The notes under the pieces were generated by a model, which saw nothing but the letters and a program-made list of their open reading frames with translations, did no database searches and was not told the DNA's origin. DNA of 55,658 bases from Leifsonia poae (GTDB lineage: Bacteria; Actinomycetota; Actinomycetes; Actinomycetales; Microbacteriaceae): assembly GCF_027921845.1 (NCBI RefSeq), contig NZ_BSEN01000004.1:1-55658 (forward strand), written 5' to 3'. Positions within the stretch are counted from its first letter, which is position 1; each line of letters opens with the position of its first letter. Positions 41,487-50,089 of the stretch are shown piece by piece. A program made the translations under genes and the position numbers.

Positions 41487-42511
41487 TCACCCTTCCGCGG
41501 TTCCTCTTCCTCGGCCTCGGAGCCCTGTTCTCGGCCTACCACCTCTTCCTCGGGCTTTCGTCGCTCTCCATCCCGCAGAACCCCGGACCGGCCATCGCGG
41601 CGATGATCCTCTACGCGGTGGCGACCGTGATCAGCCTCTGGCCGACCAGTCCCACCAAGATGCCGCTCTGGCTGGCGGCCTTCGACCTCGCGGTCTGCGT
41701 CGCCATTCCGATCCTCGTGACCAGTCAGCTCGACCCGGCCAAGGACAACGGCTACGCCACCTGGTACGTCGCGGCCGTCGGAACACTGATGACCATCGTC
41801 GCCGTTCGCCGTCAGCAGTTCGCCGCCTGGGTGGGCGTCGGCTACCTCGCCGTGCAGACGATCGTCTGGGCCGGCGTGGCCGCCCTCGCCGGGCTCGGCG
41901 TGATCGGGTCGGTCGTCTGGGTCGGAGTCGCCGTGGTGATCTCGGGGTCGCTGGCCAAGGCCGGCCGGGATGCCCTCCAGTTCGCCCGCGCCGAACGGGA
42001 GGCCACCGAGTGGCAGGCCGCTCAGGAGGCGCACGTGATGGAGCGTCAGATGCGGCTGCGGCAGACCTACCGCGTCGCGGCCCCGATGCTCGCCGAGATC
42101 GTGCGTCGTGGCGGAGACCTGACCGAGGCGGAGCGGCGCGAGTGCCGGTACCTCGAGGGCGCGATCCGGGATGAGATCCGCGGTCGCCGGCTGCTCAACG
42201 ACGATGTGCGCCGCCAGGTGATGGATGCCCGCCGCCGCGGCGTCGTCGTCAGCCTGCTCGACGAGGGCGGCATCGACGACCTCGACGAGCGGTCGCTGAC
42301 GGTCGTGCTCAAGCGCCTCGCCGACGCCATCCGGGGGACGACGACCGACAAGCTCATCGTCCGCACGGTTCCCCGATCGTCGAAGACCGCGGTGACGGTC
42401 GTGGGGCTTCGGATGTCGGACGACGGCAGCGCGAACGCGCTCGGCGCGGACACGGAGGACGACGAGGTCGACCTCTGGCTGGAGATCCCGCGCCCCATCC
42501 GCGAGCTCTGA
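41483..42511 (+). CDS. kinase-like membrane protein without catalytic motifs
   Basis: This 342-residue protein has five to seven membrane segments in residues 1-160 (LPRFLFLGLGALFSAYHLFLG; AAFDLAVCVAIPILV; YVAAVGTLMTIVAV). A charged cytoplasmic part follows (residues about 170-342). The layout copies the upstream kinase, but there is no HD(S/R) histidine, no N box and no DxGxG box. The stretch RECRYLEGAIRDEIRGRRLL lies where the dimerisation helix would be. The start is GTG 41483, coupled to the kinase stop by GTGA. It may be a pseudokinase or co-sensor; the family is not recognised. Confidence 0.8.
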   Translation: MITLPRFLFLGLGALFSAYHLFLGLSSLSIPQNPGPAIAAMILYAVATVISLWPTSPTKMPLWLAAFDLAVCVAIPILVTSQLDPAKDNGYATWYVAAVGTLMTIVAVRRQQFAAWVGVGYLAVQTIVWAGVAALAGLGVIGSVVWVGVAVVISGSLAKAGRDALQFARAEREATEWQAAQEAHVMERQMRLRQTYRVAAPMLAEIVRRGGDLTEAERRECRYLEGAIRDEIRGRRLLNDDVRRQVMDARRRGVVVSLLDEGGIDDLDERSLTVVLKRLADAIRGTTTDKLIVRTVPRSSKTAVTVVGLRMSDDGSANALGADTEDDEVDLWLEIPRPIREL

Positions 42512-42592
42512 CGCGCGGGCACTGACGCGCAAGCTCGCACGCGTAAGCCCTGACGCGCTAGCTCTCACGCGTAAGCACTGACGCTCGATCAC
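42509..42592. repeat. 14-bp tandem repeat, six copies
   Basis: Starting on the stop codon of the preceding gene, six 14-bp units follow, beginning at 42509, 42523, 42537, 42551, 42565 and 42579. Each is a variant of TGACGCGCTAGCTC. Units 2-3 and 4-5 form a 28-bp higher-order repeat with 25 identical bases. Confidence 0.85.
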
Positions 42593-42638
42593 GCCCTTCG
42601 CCCGTCGACCGAGCCCCGACGTCCCCCGGACATGCAGA

Positions 42639-42667
42639 AGGGGCCGGCACCCGAATGGCCGGCCCCT
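42639..42667 (+). terminator. hairpin 1, loop ACCCGAATG
   Basis: A perfect 10-bp stem (42639-42648 with 42658-42667) closes a 9-nt loop. It lies 127 nt after the three-gene signalling unit and probably ends its transcript. The loop octamer ACCCGAAT recurs in the next hairpin. Confidence 0.7.
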
Positions 42668-42678
42668 GTCTGAAACCC

Positions 42679-42715
42679 CGAGTCAGGGCGACAACCCGAA
42701 TATCGCCCTGACTCG
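42679..42715. terminator. hairpin 2, loop containing ACCCGAAT
   Basis: A perfect 13-bp stem (42679-42691 with 42703-42715) closes an 11-nt loop that also contains ACCCGAAT, although its stem is unrelated to that of hairpin 1. It lies 11 nt further on. It could be a second terminator, possibly for the opposite strand, or part of a structured RNA. Confidence 0.6.
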
Positions 42716-43017
42716 CCCCCAAAACACTCGCCCGCTTACCCTAGTCGGCGAGTGATTGGCGGTGTAACTCACGAGGAGAGACACCTAGCAATAACAATAT
42801 TGGCGTCGGGCTTTCGAATTGCAAAGTCGTCATTTTGGAGGACACGTGGGGGACAATCGCGGGAATCCCTGTCGTACACTGCCGCGAATTGACGCGCCCC
42901 CCGCTTTCGGGGTACAGCGCAGCCGGGGTACAACACCCATCCGGGGCACATCGCGAAGGCCACACGGGCGAACCGCAGCATCCACCGCAGTGCTCACCGC
43001 AGCATCCGCCGCGGAGC
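42716..43017. other. intergenic region with AT-rich patch; no firm gene
   Basis: An 8-bp stem CACTCGCC/GGCGAGTG (42725-42732 with 42747-42754) follows the hairpins. The stretch from about 42785 to 42836 is far richer in A and T than the rest of the window and contains CAATATTG. A strong ribosome-site sequence GGAGGA (42837-42842) stands 3 nt before a GTG at 42846. The frame from it is open beyond 43000, but its residues are arginine- and proline-rich and it runs antisense into accE. A lost or very short gene is possible. Confidence 0.4.
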
Positions 43018-43248
43018 TCACGCCGAGAACGACCGCCAGGCCCCGCTGCCGGCATCGAGCGGCCCGCGGAGGGCGCGCTGGCTGCGAGCCCAGCCATCCG
43101 GGTCGCCGGTCGTGCGCGCCGACCGGGCGGCCTCTTCGTGCTCCGCCATCGCCGCGGTCAGCACCGCGGTCAGCGCCGCGACTTCCTCCGGCGTCACGCC
43201 CGGCGTGACGATGCGCAGCTGCGCCGGATCGAACGAGGCCTCGGTCAC
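43018..43248 (-). CDS. accE: acyl-CoA carboxylase epsilon subunit
   Basis: This 76-residue small subunit stabilises the AccA3-AccD complex in actinobacteria. The family pattern is visible: [20 protein letters not shown] at the N terminus and a C-terminal [12 protein letters not shown] with conserved tryptophan. The GTG at 43248 overlaps the accD stop (GTGA). It is too short for default gene finders in some settings but is clearly real from position and similarity. Confidence 0.88.
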   Translation of the reverse strand: MTEASFDPAQLRIVTPGVTPEEVAALTAVLTAAMAEHEEAARSARTTGDPDGWARSQRALRGPLDAGSGAWRSFSA

Positions 43249-44849
43249 AGCGGGATGTTCCCGTGCTTCTTGGGCGGCATCGACGCGCGCTTGGTGCGCA
43301 GCGCCCGCAGCGACTTGATGACGGAGACACGCGTGGCGGCCGGCTCGATCACGCCGTCGAGCTCTCCGCGCTCCGCGGCCAGGAACGGGCTCGCGACGTT
43401 GTAGGTGTACTCGTTGGCCAGCTTCGTGCGAACGGCGGCCACATCCTCGCCCGCCTCCTCGGCGCGCTTGATCTCGCCGCGATACAGGATGTTGACCGCG
43501 CCCTGGCCGCCCATCACCGCGATCTCGGCCGTCGGCCACGCGAGGTTGATGTCGGCGCCCAGCTGCTTGGAGCCCATCACGATGTAGGCGCCGCCGTAGG
43601 CCTTGCGCGTGATGATCGTGACGAGCGGCACAGTGGCCTCCGCGTACGCGTACAGCAGCTTCGCGCCACGGCGGATGACACCCGTCCACTCCTGGTCGGT
43701 GCCGGGCAGGTAGCCGGGGACGTCGACGAGCGTCAGGATCGGGATGCTGAACGCGTCGCAGAAACGCACGAACCGCGACGCCTTCTCGCCCGCGTCGATG
43801 TTGAGCGTGCCGGCCATCGCGTTCGGCTGGTTGGCGACGATGCCGACGCTGCGGCCCTCGACGCGCGCGAAGCCGATCACGATGTTGGGGGCGAACAGCG
43901 GCTGCACCTCGAGGAACTCACCGTCGTCGACGATGCCCTCGATGATCGACTTCACGTCGTACGGCTGGTTGGGCGAGTCCGGGATGATCGTGTTGAGCTT
44001 GCGATCCGCGTCCGTGGTCTCGAGCTCCGGCTCCGCCTCGTAGACGGGAAGCTCGGCGAGGTTGTTCTGGGGCAGGTAGCTGAGGAGTGCGCGCGCGTAG
44101 TCGAGGGCGTCCTCTTCGTCGCTGGCGAGGTAGTGCGAGACACCGGAGATCTTGTTGTGCGTCAGCGCACCGCCGAGTTCCTCCATGCCGACGTCTTCGC
44201 CGGTGACGGTCTTGATGACGTCGGGGCCGGTGACGAACATCTGGCTCGACTTGTCGACCATGATGACGAAGTCGGTGAGAGCGGGGGAGTACACCGCTCC
44301 ACCGGCCGCCGGGCCCATCACGATCGAGAGCTGGGGGATGACGCCGGACGCGGCGGTGTTGCGTCGGAAGATCTCGCCGTACTTGCCGAGCGCGACGACA
44401 CCCTCCTGGATGCGCGCTCCACCCGAGTCGAGGATGCCGATGATCGGCACGCCGGTCTTGAGGGCGTGGTCCATGACCTTGATGATCTTCTCGCCGGCGA
44501 CCTCGCCGAGCGAACCGCCGAAGATGGTGAAGTCCTGGCTGTAGACCGCGACGTTGCGGCCGTGGATGGTGCCGACGCCGGTCACAACGGCGTCGCCGTA
44601 GGGACGCTTGTTCTCCATGCCGAACGCATGCGTGCGGTGGCGGACGAACTCGTCGAACTCGACGAACGAGCCCTGGTCGAGCAGCAGCTCGATGCGTTCG
44701 CGGGCGGTGAGCTTGCCCTTCGCGTGCTGCTTCTCGATGGCGGCCTGTCCGCTCGCCGTCACGGCCTCGTGAAAGCGGTCCTTCAGGTCGGCCAGCTTGC
44801 CGGCGGTCGTATGCAGATCGGGGGTCTGGCGTGGTTCAGTGTCGGTCAC
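43245..44849 (-). CDS. accD: acyl-CoA carboxylase beta subunit (carboxyltransferase)
   Basis: This 534-residue carboxyltransferase moves CO2 from biotin to acetyl- or propionyl-CoA. The crotonase-like N and C halves are complete: [19 protein letters not shown], the oxyanion region [25 protein letters not shown], and in the C half [14 protein letters not shown] and [14 protein letters not shown]. Similarity is closest to the AccD5/PccB type. The GTG at 44849 is chosen over one 9 nt upstream, because the minus-strand box TAGAGT (44857-44862) overlaps the earlier codon and ends 7 nt before this one. Confidence 0.95.
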   Translation of the reverse strand: MTDTEPRQTPDLHTTAGKLADLKDRFHEAVTASGQAAIEKQHAKGKLTARERIELLLDQGSFVEFDEFVRHRTHAFGMENKRPYGDAVVTGVGTIHGRNVAVYSQDFTIFGGSLGEVAGEKIIKVMDHALKTGVPIIGILDSGGARIQEGVVALGKYGEIFRRNTAASGVIPQLSIVMGPAAGGAVYSPALTDFVIMVDKSSQMFVTGPDVIKTVTGEDVGMEELGGALTHNKISGVSHYLASDEEDALDYARALLSYLPQNNLAELPVYEAEPELETTDADRKLNTIIPDSPNQPYDVKSIIEGIVDDGEFLEVQPLFAPNIVIGFARVEGRSVGIVANQPNAMAGTLNIDAGEKASRFVRFCDAFSIPILTLVDVPGYLPGTDQEWTGVIRRGAKLLYAYAEATVPLVTIITRKAYGGAYIVMGSKQLGADINLAWPTAEIAVMGGQGAVNILYRGEIKRAEEAGEDVAAVRTKLANEYTYNVASPFLAAERGELDGVIEPAATRVSVIKSLRALRTKRASMPPKKHGNIPL

Positions 44850-44894
44850 GCCGTTCACTCTACCGGCCAGAAGTTGGGGCGTGCCGTTGAGGAA

Positions 44895-44906
44895 TCCCTA
44901 CAAAAA
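44895..44906. promoter_or_regulatory. CCCTACAAAAA motif between accD and birA
   Basis: CCCTACAAAAA at about 44896-44906 lies about 34 bp upstream of the accD -10 box and overlaps the expected -35 position of birA. It matches 10 of 11 bases with the sequence upstream of accA3 at 37598, in the same orientation and at nearly the same distance from the -10 box. GGCCGGCG follows. Confidence 0.4.
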
Positions 44907-44934
44907 CGACGGCCGGCGCTGGCAGACTGAGGCA

Positions 44935-45699
44935 ATGGAGTTCCGTCGCAGTCGAGCCGTCGTCCCCGTCCTCGAATACCTCGAGGAGGCCGGATCGACC
45001 AATGACGTGCTGGTCGCACGCGCATCCGGGCTCCCCGATCTCTCGGTCATCGTCACGGGGCATCAGACCGGCGGCCGTGGGCGACTCGGCCGCTCCTGGG
45101 TGTCGCCCGCCGGCAAGTCCCTCGCGATCTCGATCCTGCTGAAGCCCGTCGGCCTCCCTCTCGAGCGCTACAGCTGGTTCCCGCTGCTCGCCGGCCTCGC
45201 GATGAGCAGGGCCCTCGCCACGGTCGTCCCGGCCGGCGTCGAGGTGAAATGGCCGAACGATGTGCTCATCGACGGCGCCAAGGTGAGCGGCACGCTCGCC
45301 GAGCTGCTGCCCGACCTCTCCGGCGTCGTGATCGGTGCGGGCCTCAACCTGACCCTCAGCCGCGACGAGCTCCCGACGGAGACGTCGACCTCGCTGCTAC
45401 TCGCCGGAGCTCCCGCCGACCTCGATCCGGATGCCGTGCTCGCCGGCTACCTCACCGCCTTCACGCTGCTCTACCGCGAGTTCCTGACCGCGGGGGGCGA
45501 TCCTGTGGGCAGCGCACTGCGCGACGAGGTGGTCGAGGCGTGCCACACGGTCGGGCGAGCGGTGCGCGTCGAGCTGCCCTCCGGGGAGACGCTTCTCGGC
45601 GAGGCGACGGGGATCGACGAGGACGGCCGGCTGATCGTGCGGTCGGATGCCGGCATCACGGCTGTCGCGGCCGGCGACGTGACGCACCTGCGGTATTAA
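44935..45699 (+). CDS. birA: biotin-protein ligase
   Basis: This 254-residue ligase attaches biotin to AccA3. The biotinyl-AMP loop is GRGRLGRSW. The catalytic lysine region is VKWPNDVLIDGAKVSGTLAE, and GAGLNLTLS and the C-terminal SH3-like cap (GEATGIDEDGRLIV) are present. There is no N-terminal helix-turn-helix, so it is not a repressor. ATG 44935 lies 6 nt after CAGACT (44923-44928), consistent with a leaderless message. It is divergent from accD. Confidence 0.94.
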   Translation: MEFRRSRAVVPVLEYLEEAGSTNDVLVARASGLPDLSVIVTGHQTGGRGRLGRSWVSPAGKSLAISILLKPVGLPLERYSWFPLLAGLAMSRALATVVPAGVEVKWPNDVLIDGAKVSGTLAELLPDLSGVVIGAGLNLTLSRDELPTETSTSLLLAGAPADLDPDAVLAGYLTAFTLLYREFLTAGGDPVGSALRDEVVEACHTVGRAVRVELPSGETLLGEATGIDEDGRLIVRSDAGITAVAAGDVTHLRY

Positions 45700-45705
45700 T
45701 GGGTC

Positions 45706-46254
45706 ATGAGCAACACGCCTGAGGGAGTGCCGGCCCCACCTCCCGAGCGGATCGTCGCGCGTCTGCGCCCGAACGCCCGCGCGCTGTTCTGGCCGAGCAT
45801 CGTGCTCATCGCGACGTGCGGTGCCCTCGGATACTTCGTCGGCCAGTTCGACGAGGTCTGGGAGAACGTGCTGCTCTGGTCGTCGGCGGCCGCACTCGTG
45901 CTGCTCCTCTTCCTGCTGCCGCTCGCCTTCTGGCTCAGCACGCGCTACACGATCACGACGCGCCGCATCATCCTGCGTCACGGCTTCTTCATCCGGGTGC
46001 GTCAGGAGCTGCTGCACAGCCGCGGTTACGACATCTCGCTCAAGCGCAACTGGCTGCAGAGTGCATTCCGCTCGGGGGATGTGCGCATCAATTCGGGCCT
46101 CGAACGCCCGGTGGTGCTGAAGGACGTGCCGAAAGCCGACCTCGTTCAGCGCGCGCTGAACGACCTGATGGAGAATTCGCAGACGGTCGTCGGGGTGCGA
46201 CGGCAGCAGACCGAGTCAGTCTCCGATGAGACCACGGTCTGGGGTTCGCGGTAG
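45706..46254 (+). CDS. PH-domain (DUF304/YdbT-like) membrane protein
   Basis: This 182-residue protein has two membrane segments (residues about 27-75: SIVLIATCGALGYFVGQF and LLLFLLPLAFWLS). A bacterial PH domain of the YdbT type follows (STRYTITTRRIILRHGFFIR, with the SRGYDISLKRNWLQSAF continuation). The TATTAAT stretch before ATG 45706 overlaps the birA stop and may be its -10 box. In M. tuberculosis a similar gene also adjoins birA. Its molecular role is not known. The 3' end overlaps the convergent GtrA gene by 39 bp. Confidence 0.85.
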   Translation: MSNTPEGVPAPPPERIVARLRPNARALFWPSIVLIATCGALGYFVGQFDEVWENVLLWSSAAALVLLLFLLPLAFWLSTRYTITTRRIILRHGFFIRVRQELLHSRGYDISLKRNWLQSAFRSGDVRINSGLERPVVLKDVPKADLVQRALNDLMENSQTVVGVRRQQTESVSDETTVWGSR

Positions 46255-46821
46255 CGACTGCGCGACCGCCTGAACGGGCGACGTGGATGTCGTGGTGGCC
46301 ATGACCGGCGCTGAGTCGATGGACGTGGTCGTCGTCGTGGCCTCACGCGCCTGGCGGGCGAGCCGGGTGCGCTCCGCACGCTCGGGCGAGAACACCCACC
46401 AGCGGTAGAACGCGAAACGGAAGAGCGTTCCGAGCGCGAGCCCGATCACATTGTTGGCGATGTTGTCGGCCAGAAGCGAGGTGAACCCGAGGAGGTAGTG
46501 GGACACCCACACGCAGAGCAGCGGGATACCCATTCCGGCCAGGCTCACGATGAGGAACTCGATGCCTTCGCGCGCCGTGTTGCTCTGCCGCTGGGCCGCG
46601 AACGCCCAATAGCGGTTGCCGACCCAGTTTGTGGCGATGGCCACGACCGTGGCGATGATCGTCGCGAAGATCGTGCCGTGGTGCAGCTTGGCGAACACCG
46701 TGAGCATCAATCCGTTGAACACGGCGAAGTTGACGACGAACCCCACGGCGCCGACGGCGCCGAACTTCACCAGCTGCGGCAGAAGCCGCGAGCGGTGAGC
46801 GGCAGGGGTGTCGATGCTCAT
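46216..46821 (-). CDS. GtrA-like polysaccharide membrane protein
   Basis: This 201-residue protein has four membrane helices between about residues 12 and 135. The family motif VKFGAVGAVGFVVNFAVFNGL is split over the first helix (core KFGAVGAVGFVVNF), with NWVGNRYWAFA in the middle and LFRFAFYRWWVFS at the end of the domain. GtrA proteins are thought to help flip lipid-linked sugars. A long threonine- and serine-rich cytoplasmic tail follows. The start ATG 46821 has no clear ribosome site. Confidence 0.87.
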   Translation of the reverse strand: MSIDTPAAHRSRLLPQLVKFGAVGAVGFVVNFAVFNGLMLTVFAKLHHGTIFATIIATVVAIATNWVGNRYWAFAAQRQSNTAREGIEFLIVSLAGMGIPLLCVWVSHYLLGFTSLLADNIANNVIGLALGTLFRFAFYRWWVFSPERAERTRLARQAREATTTTTSIDSAPVMATTTSTSPVQAVAQSLPRTPDRGLIGD

Positions 46822-46943
46822 GCTTCCAATCGGATCGAATGCGCGAAGATAGAGAATGCGCTCGTGAGCTTACGCGAGAAAAAGAGCCCCAGTCTGGGAG
46901 TTGTCCCGGCCTAACCTGAAGAACATCGAGGAGTGGACGGTAG

Positions 46944-48083
46944 ATGGCAAAGAACACGGTGGGCGTCATCGGCGGGGGCCAGCTGGCACGGATGATGATC
47001 CCCCCGGCGATCGAGCTCGGCGTGGACATCCGGGTGCTGGAGGAGGCAGAGGGCATGAGCGCGGAGCTCGCGGCCACGGCCGTCGGCGACTACCGCGACC
47101 TCGACACCGTTCTCGCCTTCGCCGAGACGGTCGACGTGATCACGTTCGACCACGAGCACGTTCCGCCCGCCATCCTGCGCGAGCTGGTGAACCGGGGCGT
47201 GCAGGTCCACCCCGGCCCGGATGCGCTGCTCTACGCCCAGGACAAGCTGCAGATGCGCGCCAAGCTCACCGAGCTGGGCCTCCCGGTTCCGGATTGGGCC
47301 GCTGTCGAATCGGCCGAGGACCTCGGCGCCTTCCTCGACGATCACGGCGGTCGCGCGGTCGTGAAGACGGCCCGTGGCGGCTACGACGGCAAAGGGGTTC
47401 GTGTCGTGAGCGATGCGGCCGGCGCCGACGACTGGTTCCTCGCGCTCGCCGAAGACGGTCGCGGCGGGGCCCTGCTGGTGGAGGAACTCGTCTCGTTCCA
47501 GCGTGAGCTCGCTCAGCTCATCGCGCGGCGGCCCTCCGGTCAGACCGCGGTCTGGCCGGTCGTCGAGACGGTGCAGCGCGACGGTGTCTGCGCCGAGGTC
47601 ATCGCCCCGGCGCCGGGCTCCAGCGAGCGTGTCGTCGAGGTGGCCGCGGAGATCGCCCGTCGCATCGCCGACGGACTCGGCGTCACCGGCGTGCTCGCGG
47701 TCGAGATGTTCGAGACGACGGACGGGCGCGTGCTCGTCAACGAGCTGGCCATGCGCCCGCACAACAGCGGCCACTGGTCGATCGAGGGTGCTGTGACGAG
47801 CCAGTTCGAGCAGCACCTGCGCGCCGTGCTCGATCTGCCCCTCGGGGCGCCGGATGCCCGCGACGACTGGTCCGTGATGGTGAACATCCTGGGGGGACCG
47901 AGCGAGGGCACCCTGCAGGACCGGTATCCGGCCGCGCTCGCCGCGCATCCGGAGGCCAAGTTCCACGGGTACGGCAAGGATCCGCGACCCGGTCGCAAGG
48001 TCGGGCACGTCACCGTCACCGGCGACGACCTCGACGACGTGGTCTACCGGGCCAGGGCGGCCGCGGCGTTCTTCGAAGGCTGA
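46944..48083 (+). CDS. purK: 5-(carboxyamino)imidazole ribonucleotide synthase
   Basis: This 379-residue ATP-grasp enzyme of purine synthesis makes N5-CAIR. The N-terminal VGVIGGGQLARMM, the ATP-grasp core VVKTARGGYDGKGVRV and the metal-binding VNELAMRPHNSGHWSIEG are intact. The sequence DHEHVPPAIL is the usual second motif. GAGGAG lies 10 nt before ATG 46944, a long but usable spacing. PurE follows after 60 bp containing a hairpin. Confidence 0.95.
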   Translation: MAKNTVGVIGGGQLARMMIPPAIELGVDIRVLEEAEGMSAELAATAVGDYRDLDTVLAFAETVDVITFDHEHVPPAILRELVNRGVQVHPGPDALLYAQDKLQMRAKLTELGLPVPDWAAVESAEDLGAFLDDHGGRAVVKTARGGYDGKGVRVVSDAAGADDWFLALAEDGRGGALLVEELVSFQRELAQLIARRPSGQTAVWPVVETVQRDGVCAEVIAPAPGSSERVVEVAAEIARRIADGLGVTGVLAVEMFETTDGRVLVNELAMRPHNSGHWSIEGAVTSQFEQHLRAVLDLPLGAPDARDDWSVMVNILGGPSEGTLQDRYPAALAAHPEAKFHGYGKDPRPGRKVGHVTVTGDDLDDVVYRARAAAAFFEG

Positions 48084-48101
48084 TCCCCGTCCGGCGCGTG
48101 C

Positions 48102-48127
48102 CGCAGCCGGGTTCCCCGCCGGCTGCG
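48102..48127 (+). terminator. hairpin between purK and purE
   Basis: CGCAGCCGG (48102-48110) pairs with CCGGCTGCG (48119-48127) around an 8-nt loop. There is no T run. PurE has its own leaderless -10 box right after it, so this may end purK transcripts. Confidence 0.55.
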
Positions 48128-48143
48128 CCCTACCATTGAGGCC

Positions 48144-48650
48144 ATGCCCGCCACCCCCGAACAGCCACGCGTCGCCGTCGTCATGGGGTCGGACTCGGAC
48201 TGGAACGTGATGCAGGACGCGTCGCAGATCCTCACCGAGTTCGGCGTCGCCCATGAGGTCGAGGTCGTCTCCGCCCACCGCACGCCGGAGAAGATGATCG
48301 CATTCGGCAAGCAGGCGGCCGCGCGGGGGATCAAGGTCATCATCGCCGGCGCCGGAGGAGCGGCACACCTGCCGGGGATGCTCGCGTCGGTCACCACGCT
48401 CCCTGTGGTGGGCGTGCCCGTACCCCTCTCGCGCCTCGACGGGCTCGACTCGCTGCTGTCGATCGTGCAGATGCCCGCCGGAGTCCCCGTGGCGACGGTC
48501 TCGATCGGCGGCGCCACGAACGCCGGGCTGATCGCCATCAAGATCCTGGCGACGGCCGATGACGAGCTCACGGCCGCCCTCGCCCGGTACGCCACCGACC
48601 TCGAGGCGACCGTCGAACAGAAGAACGCCGCACTCAAAGCCCGCCTATGA
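48144..48650 (+). CDS. purE: N5-CAIR mutase
   Basis: This 168-residue enzyme isomerises N5-CAIR to CAIR in purine synthesis. The class-I signature [15 protein letters not shown] is followed by [11 protein letters not shown] with the catalytic histidine, and [17 protein letters not shown] 48144 lies 7 nt after TACCAT (48131-48136), so it can be transcribed on its own. The stop overlaps the LCP gene start (ATGA). Confidence 0.96.
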   Translation: MPATPEQPRVAVVMGSDSDWNVMQDASQILTEFGVAHEVEVVSAHRTPEKMIAFGKQAAARGIKVIIAGAGGAAHLPGMLASVTTLPVVGVPVPLSRLDGLDSLLSIVQMPAGVPVATVSIGGATNAGLIAIKILATADDELTAALARYATDLEATVEQKNAALKARL

Positions 48651-50005
48651 CCATCGCCCGCCCCCTCCGTCATCCCGACACCGCCTCCGCGCACACCATG
48701 ACCAAGCGCGGCTGGTGGCTCGTCGTCTGCAACGTGCTCCTTCCCGGTTCGGCCCAGGTGCTCGCCGGCGACCGCCGCCTCGGCCGGGTCGGCATCGTGG
48801 CGACCCTGCTCCTGTGGCTCGCCGCGATCGCGGCCCTGGTGATCTCTCTGGTCACGCCGCAGACCCTCTATACCCTGTTCACGCAGGCGGCCAGCCTCTG
48901 GGTCGTCCAGCTGGTGCTGATCGCCTACGCGGTGCTCTGGGTCGTGCTCACCCTCGACACGCTGCGCCTGGTTCGTCTCGTGAAGACGAGCGCCTCTGCG
49001 CGCGGCTGGATCGCCGCCTTCGCCGTGATCGTGCTCGTCGGCATCACCGGCACGGCCGGCTACGCCTCGCTGGTCGCCGGATCGGCCCGCGGTGCTCTCG
49101 GTGACATCTTCTCGGCCGGCCCGTCGCAGCCACCCGTCGACGGCCGGTACAACATCATGCTGCTGGGCGGCGACGCCGGCCCCGACCGGGACGGTCTGCG
49201 CCCCGACAGCATGTCGGTCGTCAGCATCGACGCCAGCACGGGCCAGGCGGTCACCATCGGCCTGCCGCGCGACCTCAATCCCGTGCCGTTCCCGGCCTCG
49301 TCCCCGCTGCACGCGCTCTACCCCGACGGCTACGGCTACGACGACCACTGCGACGTCGACGTCTGCCAGCTCAACTCGATCTACACCGAGGTGTCGCTCT
49401 ACAAGTCGCAGCTGTACCCGAAGGCCAAGGCAGAGCACAGCGATCCCGGCATCGAGTCGATGCGGGACGCCCTCGAGGGTGCGACCGGTCTGACGATCCA
49501 GTACTACGTGCTGATCGACATGCAGGGCTTCGCCGACCTGATCGACACGCTCGGCGGCGTCGACATCACGGTCTCCGAACGCCTCCCCATCGGCGGCGAC
49601 GAGAACCTCAACCACGTGACCTCGTGGATCAAGCCGGGCACCCAGCACATGAGCGGCTACACCGCCCAGTGGTACGCCCGGTCGCGCCACGGCACGAGCG
49701 ACTACGACCGGATGGCCCGCCAGCGTCAGCTGCAGGATGCGATCCTCAAGCAGGTGAACCCGGTCAACGTGGTGTCGAAGTTCCAGGGCATCGCGAACGC
49801 CGGCACTCAGGTGGTCAAGACGGACATCCCGCAGTCGATGCTCGGCTACTTCGTCGATCTCGGGATGAAGACGCGCAAGCTCCCCGTCAAGCAGCTCGAG
49901 CTGGTGCCTCCTCTGATCGAGCCGACCTCTCCCGACTACGGCCAGATCCACAAACTCGTGCAGCAGTCGCTCGCGCCCGCGACGCCCAAGCCGACCGGCA
50001 AATAG
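48647..50005 (+). CDS. LytR-CpsA-Psr cell-wall ligase
   Basis: This 452-residue membrane protein probably attaches lipid-linked glycans to peptidoglycan. It has about four N-terminal membrane helices (residues about 23-150), then an extracytoplasmic LCP domain. The domain begins [21 protein letters not shown] and contains [20 protein letters not shown] and the late arginine motif [20 protein letters not shown], which binds polyprenyl phosphate. The pair CDVDVC may form a disulfide. It is coupled to purE by ATGA. M. tuberculosis CpsA lies in the matching region. Confidence 0.92.
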   Translation: MTIARPLRHPDTASAHTMTKRGWWLVVCNVLLPGSAQVLAGDRRLGRVGIVATLLLWLAAIAALVISLVTPQTLYTLFTQAASLWVVQLVLIAYAVLWVVLTLDTLRLVRLVKTSASARGWIAAFAVIVLVGITGTAGYASLVAGSARGALGDIFSAGPSQPPVDGRYNIMLLGGDAGPDRDGLRPDSMSVVSIDASTGQAVTIGLPRDLNPVPFPASSPLHALYPDGYGYDDHCDVDVCQLNSIYTEVSLYKSQLYPKAKAEHSDPGIESMRDALEGATGLTIQYYVLIDMQGFADLIDTLGGVDITVSERLPIGGDENLNHVTSWIKPGTQHMSGYTAQWYARSRHGTSDYDRMARQRQLQDAILKQVNPVNVVSKFQGIANAGTQVVKTDIPQSMLGYFVDLGMKTRKLPVKQLELVPPLIEPTSPDYGQIHKLVQQSLAPATPKPTGK

Positions 50006-50089
50006 CGCCGCCATCGGGCACCCGCCTTCAGCTGTCCCCTGAACAGGTCACAGGATCTTCTGAGGTACCGGGGCTACCGTGGTCGGCCT

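Noticed and set aside
42835-43404. Plus-strand genes of 130-190 codons in the region before accE
   Set aside because: Their products are arginine- and proline-rich with no domain, and they run antisense through accE and accD.
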